Origin: CAWJHE01 sp964614855
Lineage (GTDB): Bacteria > Chloroflexota > Anaerolineae > Anaerolineales > UBA4823
Assembly (NCBI GenBank): GCA_964614855.1
Contig: CAZTMX010000111.1
Span: 1 to 9,221 of the forward strand
Direction of reading: 5' to 3'
DNA: 9,221 nucleotides
Position 1 is the first letter of the stretch, and each line of letters begins with the position of its first letter. The notes under the pieces were generated by a model. It did no database searches. It was given only the letters and a program-made list of their open reading frames with translations, and was not told where the DNA came from. The position numbers were made by a program, and so were the translations under genes. Of this stretch, positions 1 through 8,746 are shown one piece after another.

Positions 1-1428
1 GAAAGATTTTAACAGCCTCTTCCTGGTTTCAGTTGGCAGGGTGGCAGTTAATATGATTACAGATGTTCCGACTGCATTTAACCATTGCAACAAGGTTTCA
101 AATATCTCCATCATATAGATATCATAAGCATGCACCTCGTCAAAAACGAGCACCTTGTGGCTCAACCCAAACAATCTCAGAAAAAAATGCCTTGTTCGTA
201 AAACACTGAGAAATGTCTGGTCGACTGTTCCAACTCCAAAAGGTGCTAGCAAGGTTCGTTTGCGTGGTAAAAACCAGGAATGGCTGTTAATATTTGCTTC
301 GCTTTGCTCTTCATTTGCCCAGATGTTTTCCGGTCTATATTGAAAGTTCTTTTGTAGTTGTGCGGCTCCATGAACAAGGTGGAGATTAATATCTGTATCT
401 GAATACCTTCTGGATAAATAGGAGCGCATTCTATGATACATTTGATTACTTGTCGCCTGGGTTGGCATGGCTATGTAGATTCCAGCCTTTTTATCTTTTT
501 GGATGGTTGTATCTGCTGTATAAAGTGCTGCTTCTGTTTTTCCTGATCCGGTTGGTGCTTCGATGATCATTAAAAACGGTGATTGAAGATTTTCTGTCAT
601 TTCGATTACTGATTTTTGAATGCTGTTGGGGATAAAGCCTTGAAACATGTCTGTGAAGTTCAAGACATCTTCATCGGCCTTCCATCCTAACCATCCCAAT
701 GTTTTTAGTGCACTCAATGCTCGCTCGTTTGATTTCTTCAAATAGCCAGATAGATCTAACTGTATTTTACAAAATGGAAAAAATTCCTGGTTTGATGCTA
801 TCCAATCAGCGGTGGTTGATAACCCTGTAATTAAGAGCAACAGGGCATTCAATTCTTCTGATTCTTTTGGATATACACATGGTTCATTAGGGAGAAATGT
901 TTCCCGTGTCAGGTAATAGATATTTTGTTGTGTTTCCTGCCAGGTTTTATCTCCTACATGGGTTTGTGTGATCAACAGATTGGTGATGTCTCGATCAGTT
1001 GGGAACTCCCCGTGGTGTCCACCTAAAGCATAAGCAAGATGGTTTCTAAATTTCCTGGGATAATTGTCAAACAATCTTTGCAGAATCAGCGTGGTAGCAG
1101 TTGCATGAAACCCATCGCTAGTCAATGTTGAAGGAAAGCTAAATCCTATTTCTTCTAGTATTCTTTTCTGTAAAGGGTTCTTCTTTTGGAATTCGGGTCC
1201 TGCTTTCCCGATATCATGCAGGCTCACCCAAAATGAGATGGTAACTCCCATCTCTTTAGAGGATAAACCAAATTGTTCAGAAACATAAGCTTTAAAAGAC
1301 TCTGACAGGCATTTTTCCCACATCAAGTGGCTTACAGCGAACGTATCAAAAATATGAAAGATCAGTGGATGGATCGAAGACGGATCTTCTTTCGAAAACT
1401 TTGCCCAAATATTCGTTAAGCTTTGCAT
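1..1428 (-). CDS. cas3: CRISPR-associated nuclease-helicase Cas3, N-terminal part (runs off left edge)
   Basis: Cas3 is recruited by Cascade to R-loops in type I CRISPR interference, nicks the displaced strand with its HD domain, then unwinds and degrades DNA with its SF2 helicase. The frame is open from an ATG at 1428 to the window edge: 476 residues, roughly half of a usual 850-950 residue Cas3. The HD nuclease set is complete: H25, H71-D72 with K75 (SLHDIGKAG), H108, H138-H139 (GGHHG) and D208 (ADWIASN). Helicase motifs follow in order: motif I APTGSGKT at 291-298, GTVDQ at 400-404, DEVH at 430-433, and motif III TATLP at 461-465. The second RecA lobe and C-terminal domain lie off the window. 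An in-frame stop at 1477-1479 with no ATG in between supports the start; only a weak purine-rich RBS precedes it. HHGEFP, ADWIASN and the RLFGL segment before DEVHAYD suggest subtype I-E, but this is inference. The gene is AT-rich compared with the right side of the window. Confidence 0.95.
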   Translation of the reverse strand, partial: MQSLTNIWAKFSKEDPSSIHPLIFHIFDTFAVSHLMWEKCLSESFKAYVSEQFGLSSKEMGVTISFWVSLHDIGKAGPEFQKKNPLQKRILEEIGFSFPSTLTSDGFHATATTLILQRLFDNYPRKFRNHLAYALGGHHGEFPTDRDITNLLITQTHVGDKTWQETQQNIYYLTRETFLPNEPCVYPKESEELNALLLLITGLSTTADWIASNQEFFPFCKIQLDLSGYLKKSNERALSALKTLGWLGWKADEDVLNFTDMFQGFIPNSIQKSVIEMTENLQSPFLMIIEAPTGSGKTEAALYTADTTIQKDKKAGIYIAMPTQATSNQMYHRMRSYLSRRYSDTDINLHLVHGAAQLQKNFQYRPENIWANEEQSEANINSHSWFLPRKRTLLAPFGVGTVDQTFLSVLRTRHFFLRLFGLSHKVLVFDEVHAYDIYMMEIFETLLQWLNAVGTSVIILTATLPTETRKRLLKSF

Positions 1429-1455
1429 GTTTTCTTTTTCTATTTTCCGATCTTT

Positions 1456-1461
1456 ATTATA
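1456..1461 (-). promoter_or_regulatory. Candidate -10 box of the cas3 promoter
   Basis: On the minus strand this reads TATAAT, a perfect -10 hexamer. It predicts a transcription start near 1449 and a leader of about 20 nt before the cas3 ATG at 1428. The sequence 17 bp upstream (ACGATT) is a poor -35 match and there is no TGn extension. The promoter would therefore be weak or activator-dependent. The region is AT-rich, so chance matches are possible. Confidence 0.35.
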
Positions 1462-1591
1462 AAAGTTTACACTGCATTAATCGTTTCACCCTTCTAATAA
1501 ACATTTTGTTCTGTGTTTGTTGAGAAACCCGCCTATTTGTTACCCTATATTCTAACACCAATGCTCAATCCCTTTCCTCCGCTTGTCACCA

Positions 1592-1603
1592 GCAAAGCTT
1601 TGC
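1592..1603. repeat. 12-bp perfect palindrome in the divergent cas3/ATPase intergenic region
   Basis: The sequence GCAAAGCTTTGC is identical to its reverse complement. It lies 55 bp upstream of the extended -10 box of the ATPase gene and about 130 bp upstream of the cas3 -10 box. A dimeric regulator could bind here, but nothing in the window identifies one, and the symmetry does not extend beyond 12 bp. It falls inside the coding region only if the unlikely TTG start at 1583 is used. Confidence 0.3.
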
Positions 1604-1647
1604 CAATACAAGCTCTTGGGGCACCATGAAATATCAAAGCCTTATAT

Positions 1648-1666
1648 TGAATATTCATGGTATAAT
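1648..1666 (+). promoter_or_regulatory. Extended -10 promoter of the DUF4143 ATPase gene, overlapped by a 10-bp palindrome
   Basis: Positions 1658-1666 read TGGTATAAT, a perfect extended -10 element (TGn plus TATAAT). This type of promoter can work without a good -35 box, and the -35 position here (AGCCTT) is indeed poor. The expected start point, 7 nt after the hexamer, is the G at 1673, which is also the first base of the predicted GTG start codon. The perfect palindrome TGAATATTCA (1648-1657) abuts the TGn element and would lie under RNA polymerase, so it could be an operator for repression. Confidence 0.5.
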
Positions 1667-1672
1667 GTTGCT

Positions 1673-2830
1673 GTGATTAAAAGAACAGCTCTTGTTACCC
1701 AAATTCAATTAGCTCTTCAACGCAGTCGTATAATTGCGCTGGTTGGGCCGCGCCAGAGCGGGAAAACAACTTTAGCGCAAATGTTCCTTGCTCCAGATAC
1801 CACCAATTATTTTGATCTTGAAGATCCCGTTAGCATGTTCCGACTCGAAGAGCCTATGACTGCATTGCGTGATCTAACGGGATTGGTTGTTATTGATGAA
1901 ATTCAACGTCGTCTTGATTTATTCCCATTATTGAGAGTTTTGGCGGACCGTCATCCATTGCCCGCCAGGTTTCTGATTCTCGGCAGCGCTTCACCGTCCC
2001 TAATACGACAGGCATTGGAAACGCTGGCAGGTCGGGTTGAAACTATTTCTGTAAGTGGATTTAGCCTGGCGGAGGTGGGGCATGAAAGAATGAACCAACA
2101 TTGGTTGCGGGGTGGTTTTCCGCTTTCATACCTGGCTGCCAGCGATGCAGACAGCCGGTTCTGGCGCAAGAATTTTATCCAGACATTCCTTGAACGAGAT
2201 TTACCACAATGGGGGATTAATATTCCCGCAGCAACACTCCTCCGTTTTTGGAGCATGCTGGCACATTATCACGGCCAAATCTGGAACGCTTCAGAGGCCT
2301 CCCGTGCGTTTGGTGTGAGCGACATGACTGTACGGCGCTATCTGGATGTCTTGGAAGGGGTGTTCATGATCCGCGTGTTGCAACCCTGGTATACAAATAT
2401 CCAGAAGCGCCAGATAAAATCGCCGAAAATTTATTTTCGCGATTCCGGAATTCTCCATTCCTTGTTAGGTATCTACTCTGATTTGGACTTGTATACACAC
2501 CCGAAGATTGGCGCATCCTGGGAAGGATATGCTATTGAAGAAACCATAAAGGCCACAAACCCGGATGAGATATTCTTCTGGGGAACCCACAATGGAGCGG
2601 AACTGGATTTATTATTGTTGAAAGACGGCAGGCGCATCGGGGTTGAATGCAAGCGCATGGATGCACCACGCCTGACCCCTTCTATGAAGATTGCCATGCA
2701 GGATCTGCTTTTGGATAGATTGGTTGTGTTGTATCCTGGCGAGAAGGCTTATCCTTTATCTGAGGGAATCGAAGTCGTGCCCCTGGCACACCTGACCACC
2801 GGCGAACCCTCAGCCTGGAATATCCTCTGA
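1673..2830 (+). CDS. AAA_14 / DUF4143 family ATP-binding protein with PD-(D/E)XK-like C-terminus
   Basis: This is a 385-residue ATPase of the AAA_14 plus DUF4143 type (COG1373-like), a widespread, often horizontally moved family with no firmly established function. Visible in order are Walker A GPRQSGKTT (25-33), Walker B VVIDEIQ (72-78), a sensor-like strand LILGSAS (101-107), a winged-helix-like segment (about 203-227, with ASRAFGVSDMTVRRYL), and a C-terminal E310-x-D312...E325-x-K327 pattern (GAELD...VECKR) typical of the PD-(D/E)XK nuclease fold. I chose the GTG at 1673 because family members usually begin a few residues before IxxRxALVTQ; here VIKRTALVTQ opens the protein and a promoter ends just upstream. 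A longer frame from the TTG at 1583 would add 30 untypical residues. No Shine-Dalgarno precedes the GTG. The gene is divergent from cas3 and its stop lies 4 bp from the convergent macroglobulin stop. Nuclease activity and a role in defence are inference. Confidence 0.88.
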   Translation: MIKRTALVTQIQLALQRSRIIALVGPRQSGKTTLAQMFLAPDTTNYFDLEDPVSMFRLEEPMTALRDLTGLVVIDEIQRRLDLFPLLRVLADRHPLPARFLILGSASPSLIRQALETLAGRVETISVSGFSLAEVGHERMNQHWLRGGFPLSYLAASDADSRFWRKNFIQTFLERDLPQWGINIPAATLLRFWSMLAHYHGQIWNASEASRAFGVSDMTVRRYLDVLEGVFMIRVLQPWYTNIQKRQIKSPKIYFRDSGILHSLLGIYSDLDLYTHPKIGASWEGYAIEETIKATNPDEIFFWGTHNGAELDLLLLKDGRRIGVECKRMDAPRLTPSMKIAMQDLLLDRLVVLYPGEKAYPLSEGIEVVPLAHLTTGEPSAWNIL

Positions 2831-2834
2831 CCTC

Positions 2835-5800
2835 CTACTCCACCACCACCACATCGCTGGTACTTCTTCCAAACACCTCGGGAGAGTACATCTCCTCAGC
2901 TTTGGTGGGCGGGACGATAAAGCGCCCGGGGGTGGTGGCGCGGGCAATGTAGCTGTACTGGTACACACCGTCCCACAGCAGGGAGGTAAAGGCTTCGGCG
3001 CGCTCGTCGCGCATGTTCTGGTGCTCGTACCAGGGTCCCCACCACCACCAGCCGTATTTGGCGCGGGCGCTTTCCGGGTCTTGCGGGAGGCTCTCGGAAA
3101 CTGCCAGCGCCGGGTTGATGATTTCCAGCCCCGCCGGCAGCGGGTCTGCCAGGGCGACATGGTAGCGGCGGTTATTGGCGACCAGGGTGATGCGCACGCG
3201 TACACGCGCCCCGGCGCGGATATGCCACACGCCGTCTGCATCCTGCCGTACATCCTGCGGATCATCCAAGGCTTCATAGACGCGCTGCACCACAAATCCC
3301 ATATCCAGCGCTTTTTGCTCCAGGTCCACTGGGGCGTACTTCAGCCCCAGCCGGTAATACAGCCTGCCGTCGCCTTCCTTGCTGATGACCAGGTTTTGCT
3401 CGCCTGCCTGGGTTTGCTGCACCAGGTAGCTCATGGGGATGCTGGTCAGGTCGCGCTCGGTGGTGCGGCCGCGGTATTCGTGTTCTCCGGCGTAGGTCTC
3501 GCCCAGCCAGATGCGGGCGATGAAATCCGGTGTCTGCGCTTCGTAGGTGTTGAAATAGCGGTCCATTGCCAGCAGCACAAACAGGTTTTCCTGCGTGTTG
3601 CCCCAGCGCCCGTTCTTTGCGTGCCCCAGCAGCCCGTTCACCAGCTTGGGGATCAGGTCGTGCTGCGGGTTATCGAGGATCAGGGCGTCGAGCAGGATGG
3701 CGTCGGTGCGCCGGTTCGAGCCCAGCAGCAGGTAGTTCTGGTCATCGTAAGCGGTGGTGAAGTTGGCCGCGCCGGCGGTTTCCACCACGCTGTTGTTCAC
3801 CTTCAGCCGGATGGCTTGCAAGTGCGCCTGGGCTCCGGGGGCGTCCTGCAGCACGGGCCACAGCCAGCCAATGGCGTCCAGCGAGAGTTTCTCCAGCGTA
3901 GCCTCGTCGATCAGCTTCATGGCCTTGCCCGGGTCTGCATCGCCCATCAGGTCGCGCACATACAGGGCATAAGCCGAAAGCACGTGCCGGGTTTCCTGTC
4001 CGTACCAGGAAGGGTAATATTTCTCGATATCCACCAGGTACTGGCGCAGGCTCCTCAGCTTATCCGCGGGTACATCGTAGCCTTTGAGCGCGGCGCGCTG
4101 CAGGGCGTGGGCGGTGTGGATGGTGTGGAAGGGGATGGATTCCTGGCCGCGGCGCCAGTAAGGGATGCCGCCGTCAGGGTTTTGCAGCCCCTGCAGCCGC
4201 TGGATGTCGCGCTGTACCGCACTCTCGATTTCCTGCGCTGAGGGCAGCCCTTCCGCCTGGAAGGCGCTGAGTACATCGCGCAGGGCGGCAACCGCCAGGA
4301 TGCGCGATGCCAGCTGTTCGCTGCATTCATAAGGATAGCCAACCAGGTACAGCACAGCGTCGGTGAGCGCTTGCAGCGCGGTGGAGGAGGTGTTGACCTC
4401 CAGCCCGCCGAACTGCGGGAAGACCTGGCCTGGCGCAGCGACTGGTTGGGCAATAGCGCCCGCGTCGATCACGCCGTAGGTGGCAAAGGCTTCGCTGGTG
4501 GTGGGGGTGTAGACCGGGAACTCGACGGTCGCGGCATCCGCATACTCACCGGCCACTGCGGCCACCTGGATCACGGCTTTGCCTACGTTTTGGGCAGCCG
4601 CCGGGAAGCGCACCTCCACCCGGTTGCGCGCCGGGATGGTCACCCGCAGCCCGCTACTATTTACGCGCTCATCCTCGCCCTCGCTGGCGCCAGTCAGCTT
4701 CAGGTTGGCGGCACGCAGGACGATATCTACCAGCATATCCTGGTTGGTCTGGTTCTGCAGCACCACTGGCAGCTCAAAGATGTCGCCGAAGTTCAGGAAA
4801 CGCGGGGCGGATGGGCGCACCATCAGGGGCAGGCGGGCGGTCAGGTTGTTTTCGGCAGAGCCAAAGCGTGCGCCGGAGCTGTCCACCGCCACTGCCATGA
4901 TGCGGTAGCGGGTCAGGTTATCCGGCAGTACCACCGTCACGCTGGCNNNNNNNNNNNNNNNNNNNNNNNNNNNNNNNNNNNNNNNNNNNNNNNNNNNNNN
5001 NNNNNNNNNNNNNNNNNNNNNNNNNNNNNNNNNNNNNNNNNNNNNNCAGCTGGTAGTTTGTCAATGCCAGCACGGCTTCATCGACCACCACCAGGGCAAT
5101 CTCGGCCTGCGAGACCGGTTCGCCGGACGCATCTTTCACCACCAGGTCGATAATTGTCTCGCCGCCTGGTTCAAGTTCCTTCTCTTGCGGGTTCGCCTGC
5201 ACTTCCAGGGTGCGTTTGAGGGGTGGGATATCCAGGCTGAGGCTGCCGCTGGCATAGGCCGGGCGTTTTGGCGTTTCCAGTAACGGTTGGCCCTGGTCAT
5301 CGCTGCGCAGCGCTGCGCCCACCAGATCCACCTGGATTTCCAGGTTGGGGATGTGTCTTTCTTCGATGGGGATGCGCAGGGTGACCGTGCCGTCTTCAAT
5401 CACAAAGCGCTGGTTGTACAGCATACCGCTGCGGCTGACGGTGAGCAGCCCTTCGGCGGGGCTAAAGGGGGACTGTACCAGGATTTCGGCGGTGTCGCCG
5501 GGTTGGTAGGTTTCTTTATCTGGGATCAGGGTGACGCTCTCTTGTTCCACTTTGCGCGCAGGGGGGCGTTGGGCGCCGCTCACCCAGCGGGTGATGCGGG
5601 TTTGGTTCTGCCTGCCCAACCCGTCTGTGACGGTGGCAGTGATGCGGTAGGTGCCGCCCACCGTGGTTTGGAAAGTGCAGGATACCGGCTGTAATTCGGA
5701 GCCTACTTTGCAGGTCTGGATATCAACATCCTCTTCCTGCCAGCCGCCGGAGCGGTATTTCCACTCCAGGCGGGCTGCCTGGACCTCCACCGGACGGTCT

Positions 5801-8742
5801 GCCGCGGGGGTCCCATCCAGGTCGGTGACGATGATTTCCACTTTAAGCGGGTCGCCGCGCTGGACAAAATAGCGCTGGCTGCGCAGCCCAACATACAGGT
5901 TGGCGGGGTGCACCAGCAGGTTTGTGCCACCAGTCCAGGCCTGGCGGTTGACATCCATCACACTGGCTTCTGCCTGCACGCTGTACGGGCGGGTTTTACC
6001 GCTTTCAAAGTCCAGGCGCAGATAGTGGCTGCCGGCGGCATCGGTGGTACCGGTGAAGACCTGTGTGGTCTCAACATCCCGGTACGGCCGGTCAAAATAA
6101 AACCAGCGCGGCTCCCATTCGCCAAAAACAAAATCTGACCAATTTGGCGGCGAGTAGCTGGTCGGTGTGGAGTACACTCGCCAGGTGACCGCGGCATTGG
6201 GTAGGGGGCCACCAGCGTAGTAGCTGGCTTCCACGGCGACCACTGCCTGGTCCCCAGCGAAATAGGGGGCGGGGGTTTCGTTGCGCGCCGTCACTTCAAA
6301 TTCAGGGCGGCGGAATTCTTGGATCTGGAAACTGTGATAGAAAGTCCGGTTCTCAAAATCACCTGTTTTACCAGCAGCATCCAGGATGATCTGGGAATGC
6401 CCCAGGTTGACTTCATCCGGGATCTGGAAGACCAGGTCAAAACCACCCAGGGCGCTGACGGCTGCCTGCCCGCCCCCCAGGTCATTACCCTGCGAGCTGA
6501 TCACGCGGTAGTTGACTTCCGTCACGGAATCGCCTACCAGGCTCACATCCCCACTTTGTGAACCGCCGATGCGCCGCAGCCAGCCTTTGAGGTGGATCTG
6601 CTCGCCGGGGCGGTACATCTGGCGGTCGTCGAAGACAAACCAGCGCAATTCATCCTGCGGTGTCCAGGAATGCCAGCCGTCCCCTTCGTGGGCGTAGGCG
6701 TATGTGGAGCGCGGCAGCAAGGCACGATCGGCGCCGCGGCTGGCAACCAGGTATGATGCGCCTTCCGGGATGGCAAAGCGGATGATCCCGCTCTCGCCGG
6801 TAACCAGACCGGTATCTTTGCCGTCCGGTGCAATGGAAACACCCTCCAGCGGGGCGCCGTCAGCAAGCGTAGTCGTCCAGACCACCATTTCTCGATGATC
6901 GACGAAGGCATCTACGCCGATTTGGGTCGCCTGCACCCAGGCCTGTACCGTCTGATATTTCTGCTGGTAAGAATCGCTAAAGAGATTGCGGGGAGGGTTG
7001 ACGGTGACAATGAAATGACCGAAGTCACCGTCCATCACCTGGCTGAGATCGATCTTGACCTCGCTCAAGACGTCGGCAGGGCTTTCCATTGCCAGGGTTT
7101 TCTCCAGCACTAACCGGCCTGGTGGGGAGCCGGGGTTTTCCTGGTTATAAAAATTATTCAAATACCCCTTGAATGCGGGCCAATCGGAGGGCTGGACGGC
7201 ATAGATTTTCAGCTCCAATTTTGGGTAATTGATGGCAAATACTGAGAAAGACGGTTTTGCCGCAGCCGGATCCAGGGTCACAAAGGATTGCTGCGGGCCG
7301 TACAGGCGCGCTTCGGCAGACCCGACCTGGAAGGTGAGCTTACCTTCTTTGCCAAGAGTCTGTCCAAAAACATCCTGGATATCCCCAGAGAGATAAACAG
7401 TATAGGTGGTACGCCCCTGGCTGGCGCCCTGAATTTGCAGGGTGTCGTTATACAGGTTCACCGAGGCGCCAGGGAGACTGGGTTCGATGCGCAGCATGCC
7501 TTCCTGAAATGTCTCGGGGTTAATTGGGTTGTTGAAGCGGATAAAGAATGGGGTAAGCGGTGGGCACTTGTTTCCGCCCCAGGCACAACCGTGTCCGATC
7601 ACGCGTAACGGTGCATAGGTGCGGAAGTTGAAGGATTGCGACTCGGTGGTTGTCAACGGGCCTTCAGCGGATGGCGTGCCGGGACCAACTATGACGGAAA
7701 TGGAGGTATCTGCGGGCAGTTGATCCAGCGGGCGGAAAGCCAGCCAACGTTCTGGTGAGGCATTCTTCGCCAGATTTTTCAGGGTTTCATTGGCCTGGAT
7801 GTCAGCTTCCTGCGCCAGCGCCAGCGCAACTTTTTCGCCTCCCGCCTGTACCTGGATCGTTTCGAGTACGGCAGCCTGGTTAATGCGCTGATCAAAGGCG
7901 ATAAAGATGATCGGGTCCAACGGCTGGGGGATGTCTACTGGGTATTTGCTGGTGATTACCGGCGGTGGGGTGCGGAAACTCCACGAAACAGATTTTTCCA
8001 AAACGCCGCCGCTTATGGATTTTGTTCCGGCAGGGATGCTGACCTGAAATACTGTCGCTTTGGGCAGGCGGTCAAAATCATCGGATTCGGTCTCGAAGGT
8101 CAGGGTTTGCGTCCCCAGCCAGCGCCAGACGCCCTGCAGCGCCGGCTCGATCTTCACCGGGACATCTGCAGCAGACAGGTTTTCCAGGCTGGTCAGCGGC
8201 ACCATGGGCTGGTTGAAGGTGACGCTAATGAACGGCGCCAGCGGGATGTCCCCTTCGGGGGAGTAGCGTAGCACCTGCAGCGGTCCGGTAGGAACCTGAG
8301 GCACTGGCAGCGCCTGGGCATCGGGTGGGAAGGGAACCTCTACCGTCTGGCCCGGTCGTGGGGGAGGAATGGGTTGCGTAGGAAGCTGGAAGTCGCTCTG
8401 CAGGCTTTCTGATAAGGGGAGTTCAGGCAGGCGCGAAAGGATCGCTTCAATTTCCGCTGGTGATAAAGGCTCCCCGGTGGCAACGGGTTGGCTGATGACG
8501 TCCTGCGGTAGAGGTTGTCCCTCGCTAAGCAGAACTTTAAAACCTGAAGTATTTCTGGCACGCATATCTGCTTCACCCTCGCTTCCTACACTCTCAACCG
8601 GGATTGGCATGGGCTGGTTGCTTGAGCCAGCCGGTACCCGGGTTTTCACAATGTAAATGATCAGCGCCGATGCAATCAGGATCACCCCTACCAGGGCGAT
8701 CAAAATAGTTTTGCTGGATATGCGGCTGCCTGTTTTTGCCAT
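2835..8742 (-). CDS. Membrane-anchored bacterial alpha-2-macroglobulin with thioester motif (interrupted by assembly gap)
   Basis: Bacterial alpha-2-macroglobulins trap attacking proteases: cleavage of a bait region triggers a conformational change and covalent capture through a Cys-Gln thioester. The ATG at 8742 has a good RBS. Residues 12-32 form an uncleaved-looking membrane anchor with no lipobox Cys. A Pro-rich spacer (about 103-155) and Ig/SbsA-like beta domains (about 156-475) follow. Macroglobulin domains come next: DDRQMYRPGEQIHLKG at 705-720 (A2M_N/MG2), a new domain from about 808 (QEFRRPEFEV), and the bait-region domain ending VVVDEAVLALTNYQL at residue 1232. After the gap the family block LPDNLTRYRIMAVAVD appears (near 4928), then the thioester domain with YECSEQ (Cys codon 4323-4325), and a C-terminal macroglobulin domain from about 3220. 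The visible parts are 1232 and 703 residues, near the upper end for the family. The two halves are in different frames across the 100 N, which shows only that the gap length is nominal. No pbpC partner is visible in the window. Confidence 0.93.
4947..5046. other. Assembly gap (100 N) inside the macroglobulin gene, at the bait region
   Basis: There are exactly 100 unknown bases, the conventional size for a scaffold gap of unknown length. Whole codons flank it on both sides (Leu-1232 at 5049-5047; Ala at 4946-4944), so the frame is restored only if the true length is a multiple of three, which 100 is not. By alignment to the family layout, the missing segment lies between the end of the bait-region domain and the A2M block, which is where the variable bait peptide sits. 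Confidence 0.95.
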
Positions 8743-8746
8743 CGGA

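Noticed and set aside
155..343. Plus-strand 62-codon open frame
   Set aside because: It is antisense to the conserved Cas3 helicase segment that carries DEVH and has no independent support.
1583..1672. TTG at 1583 as start of the ATPase gene
   Set aside because: It would add 30 residues not typical of the family, has no ribosome binding site, and starts upstream of the extended -10 promoter.
1..1672. CRISPR repeats near cas3
   Set aside because: I saw no regularly spaced direct repeats here or elsewhere in the window; the array, if present, is off the left edge.
3021..4241. Long plus-strand open frame of 406 codons
   Set aside because: It lies opposite the clearly conserved macroglobulin thioester region. 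GC-rich coding sequence often leaves the antisense frame open, and its translation shows no recognisable motif.
4371..5153. Plus-strand open frame spanning the N gap
   Set aside because: It is antisense to the macroglobulin, reads through unknown bases, and shows no motif.
4918..8742. Macroglobulin as two separate genes or a frameshifted pseudogene
   Set aside because: The frame change occurs only across the 100 N placeholder, and codons are whole on both flanks. The tail read after the Ns is an out-of-frame artefact, and the apparent start at 4940 is an internal GTG.
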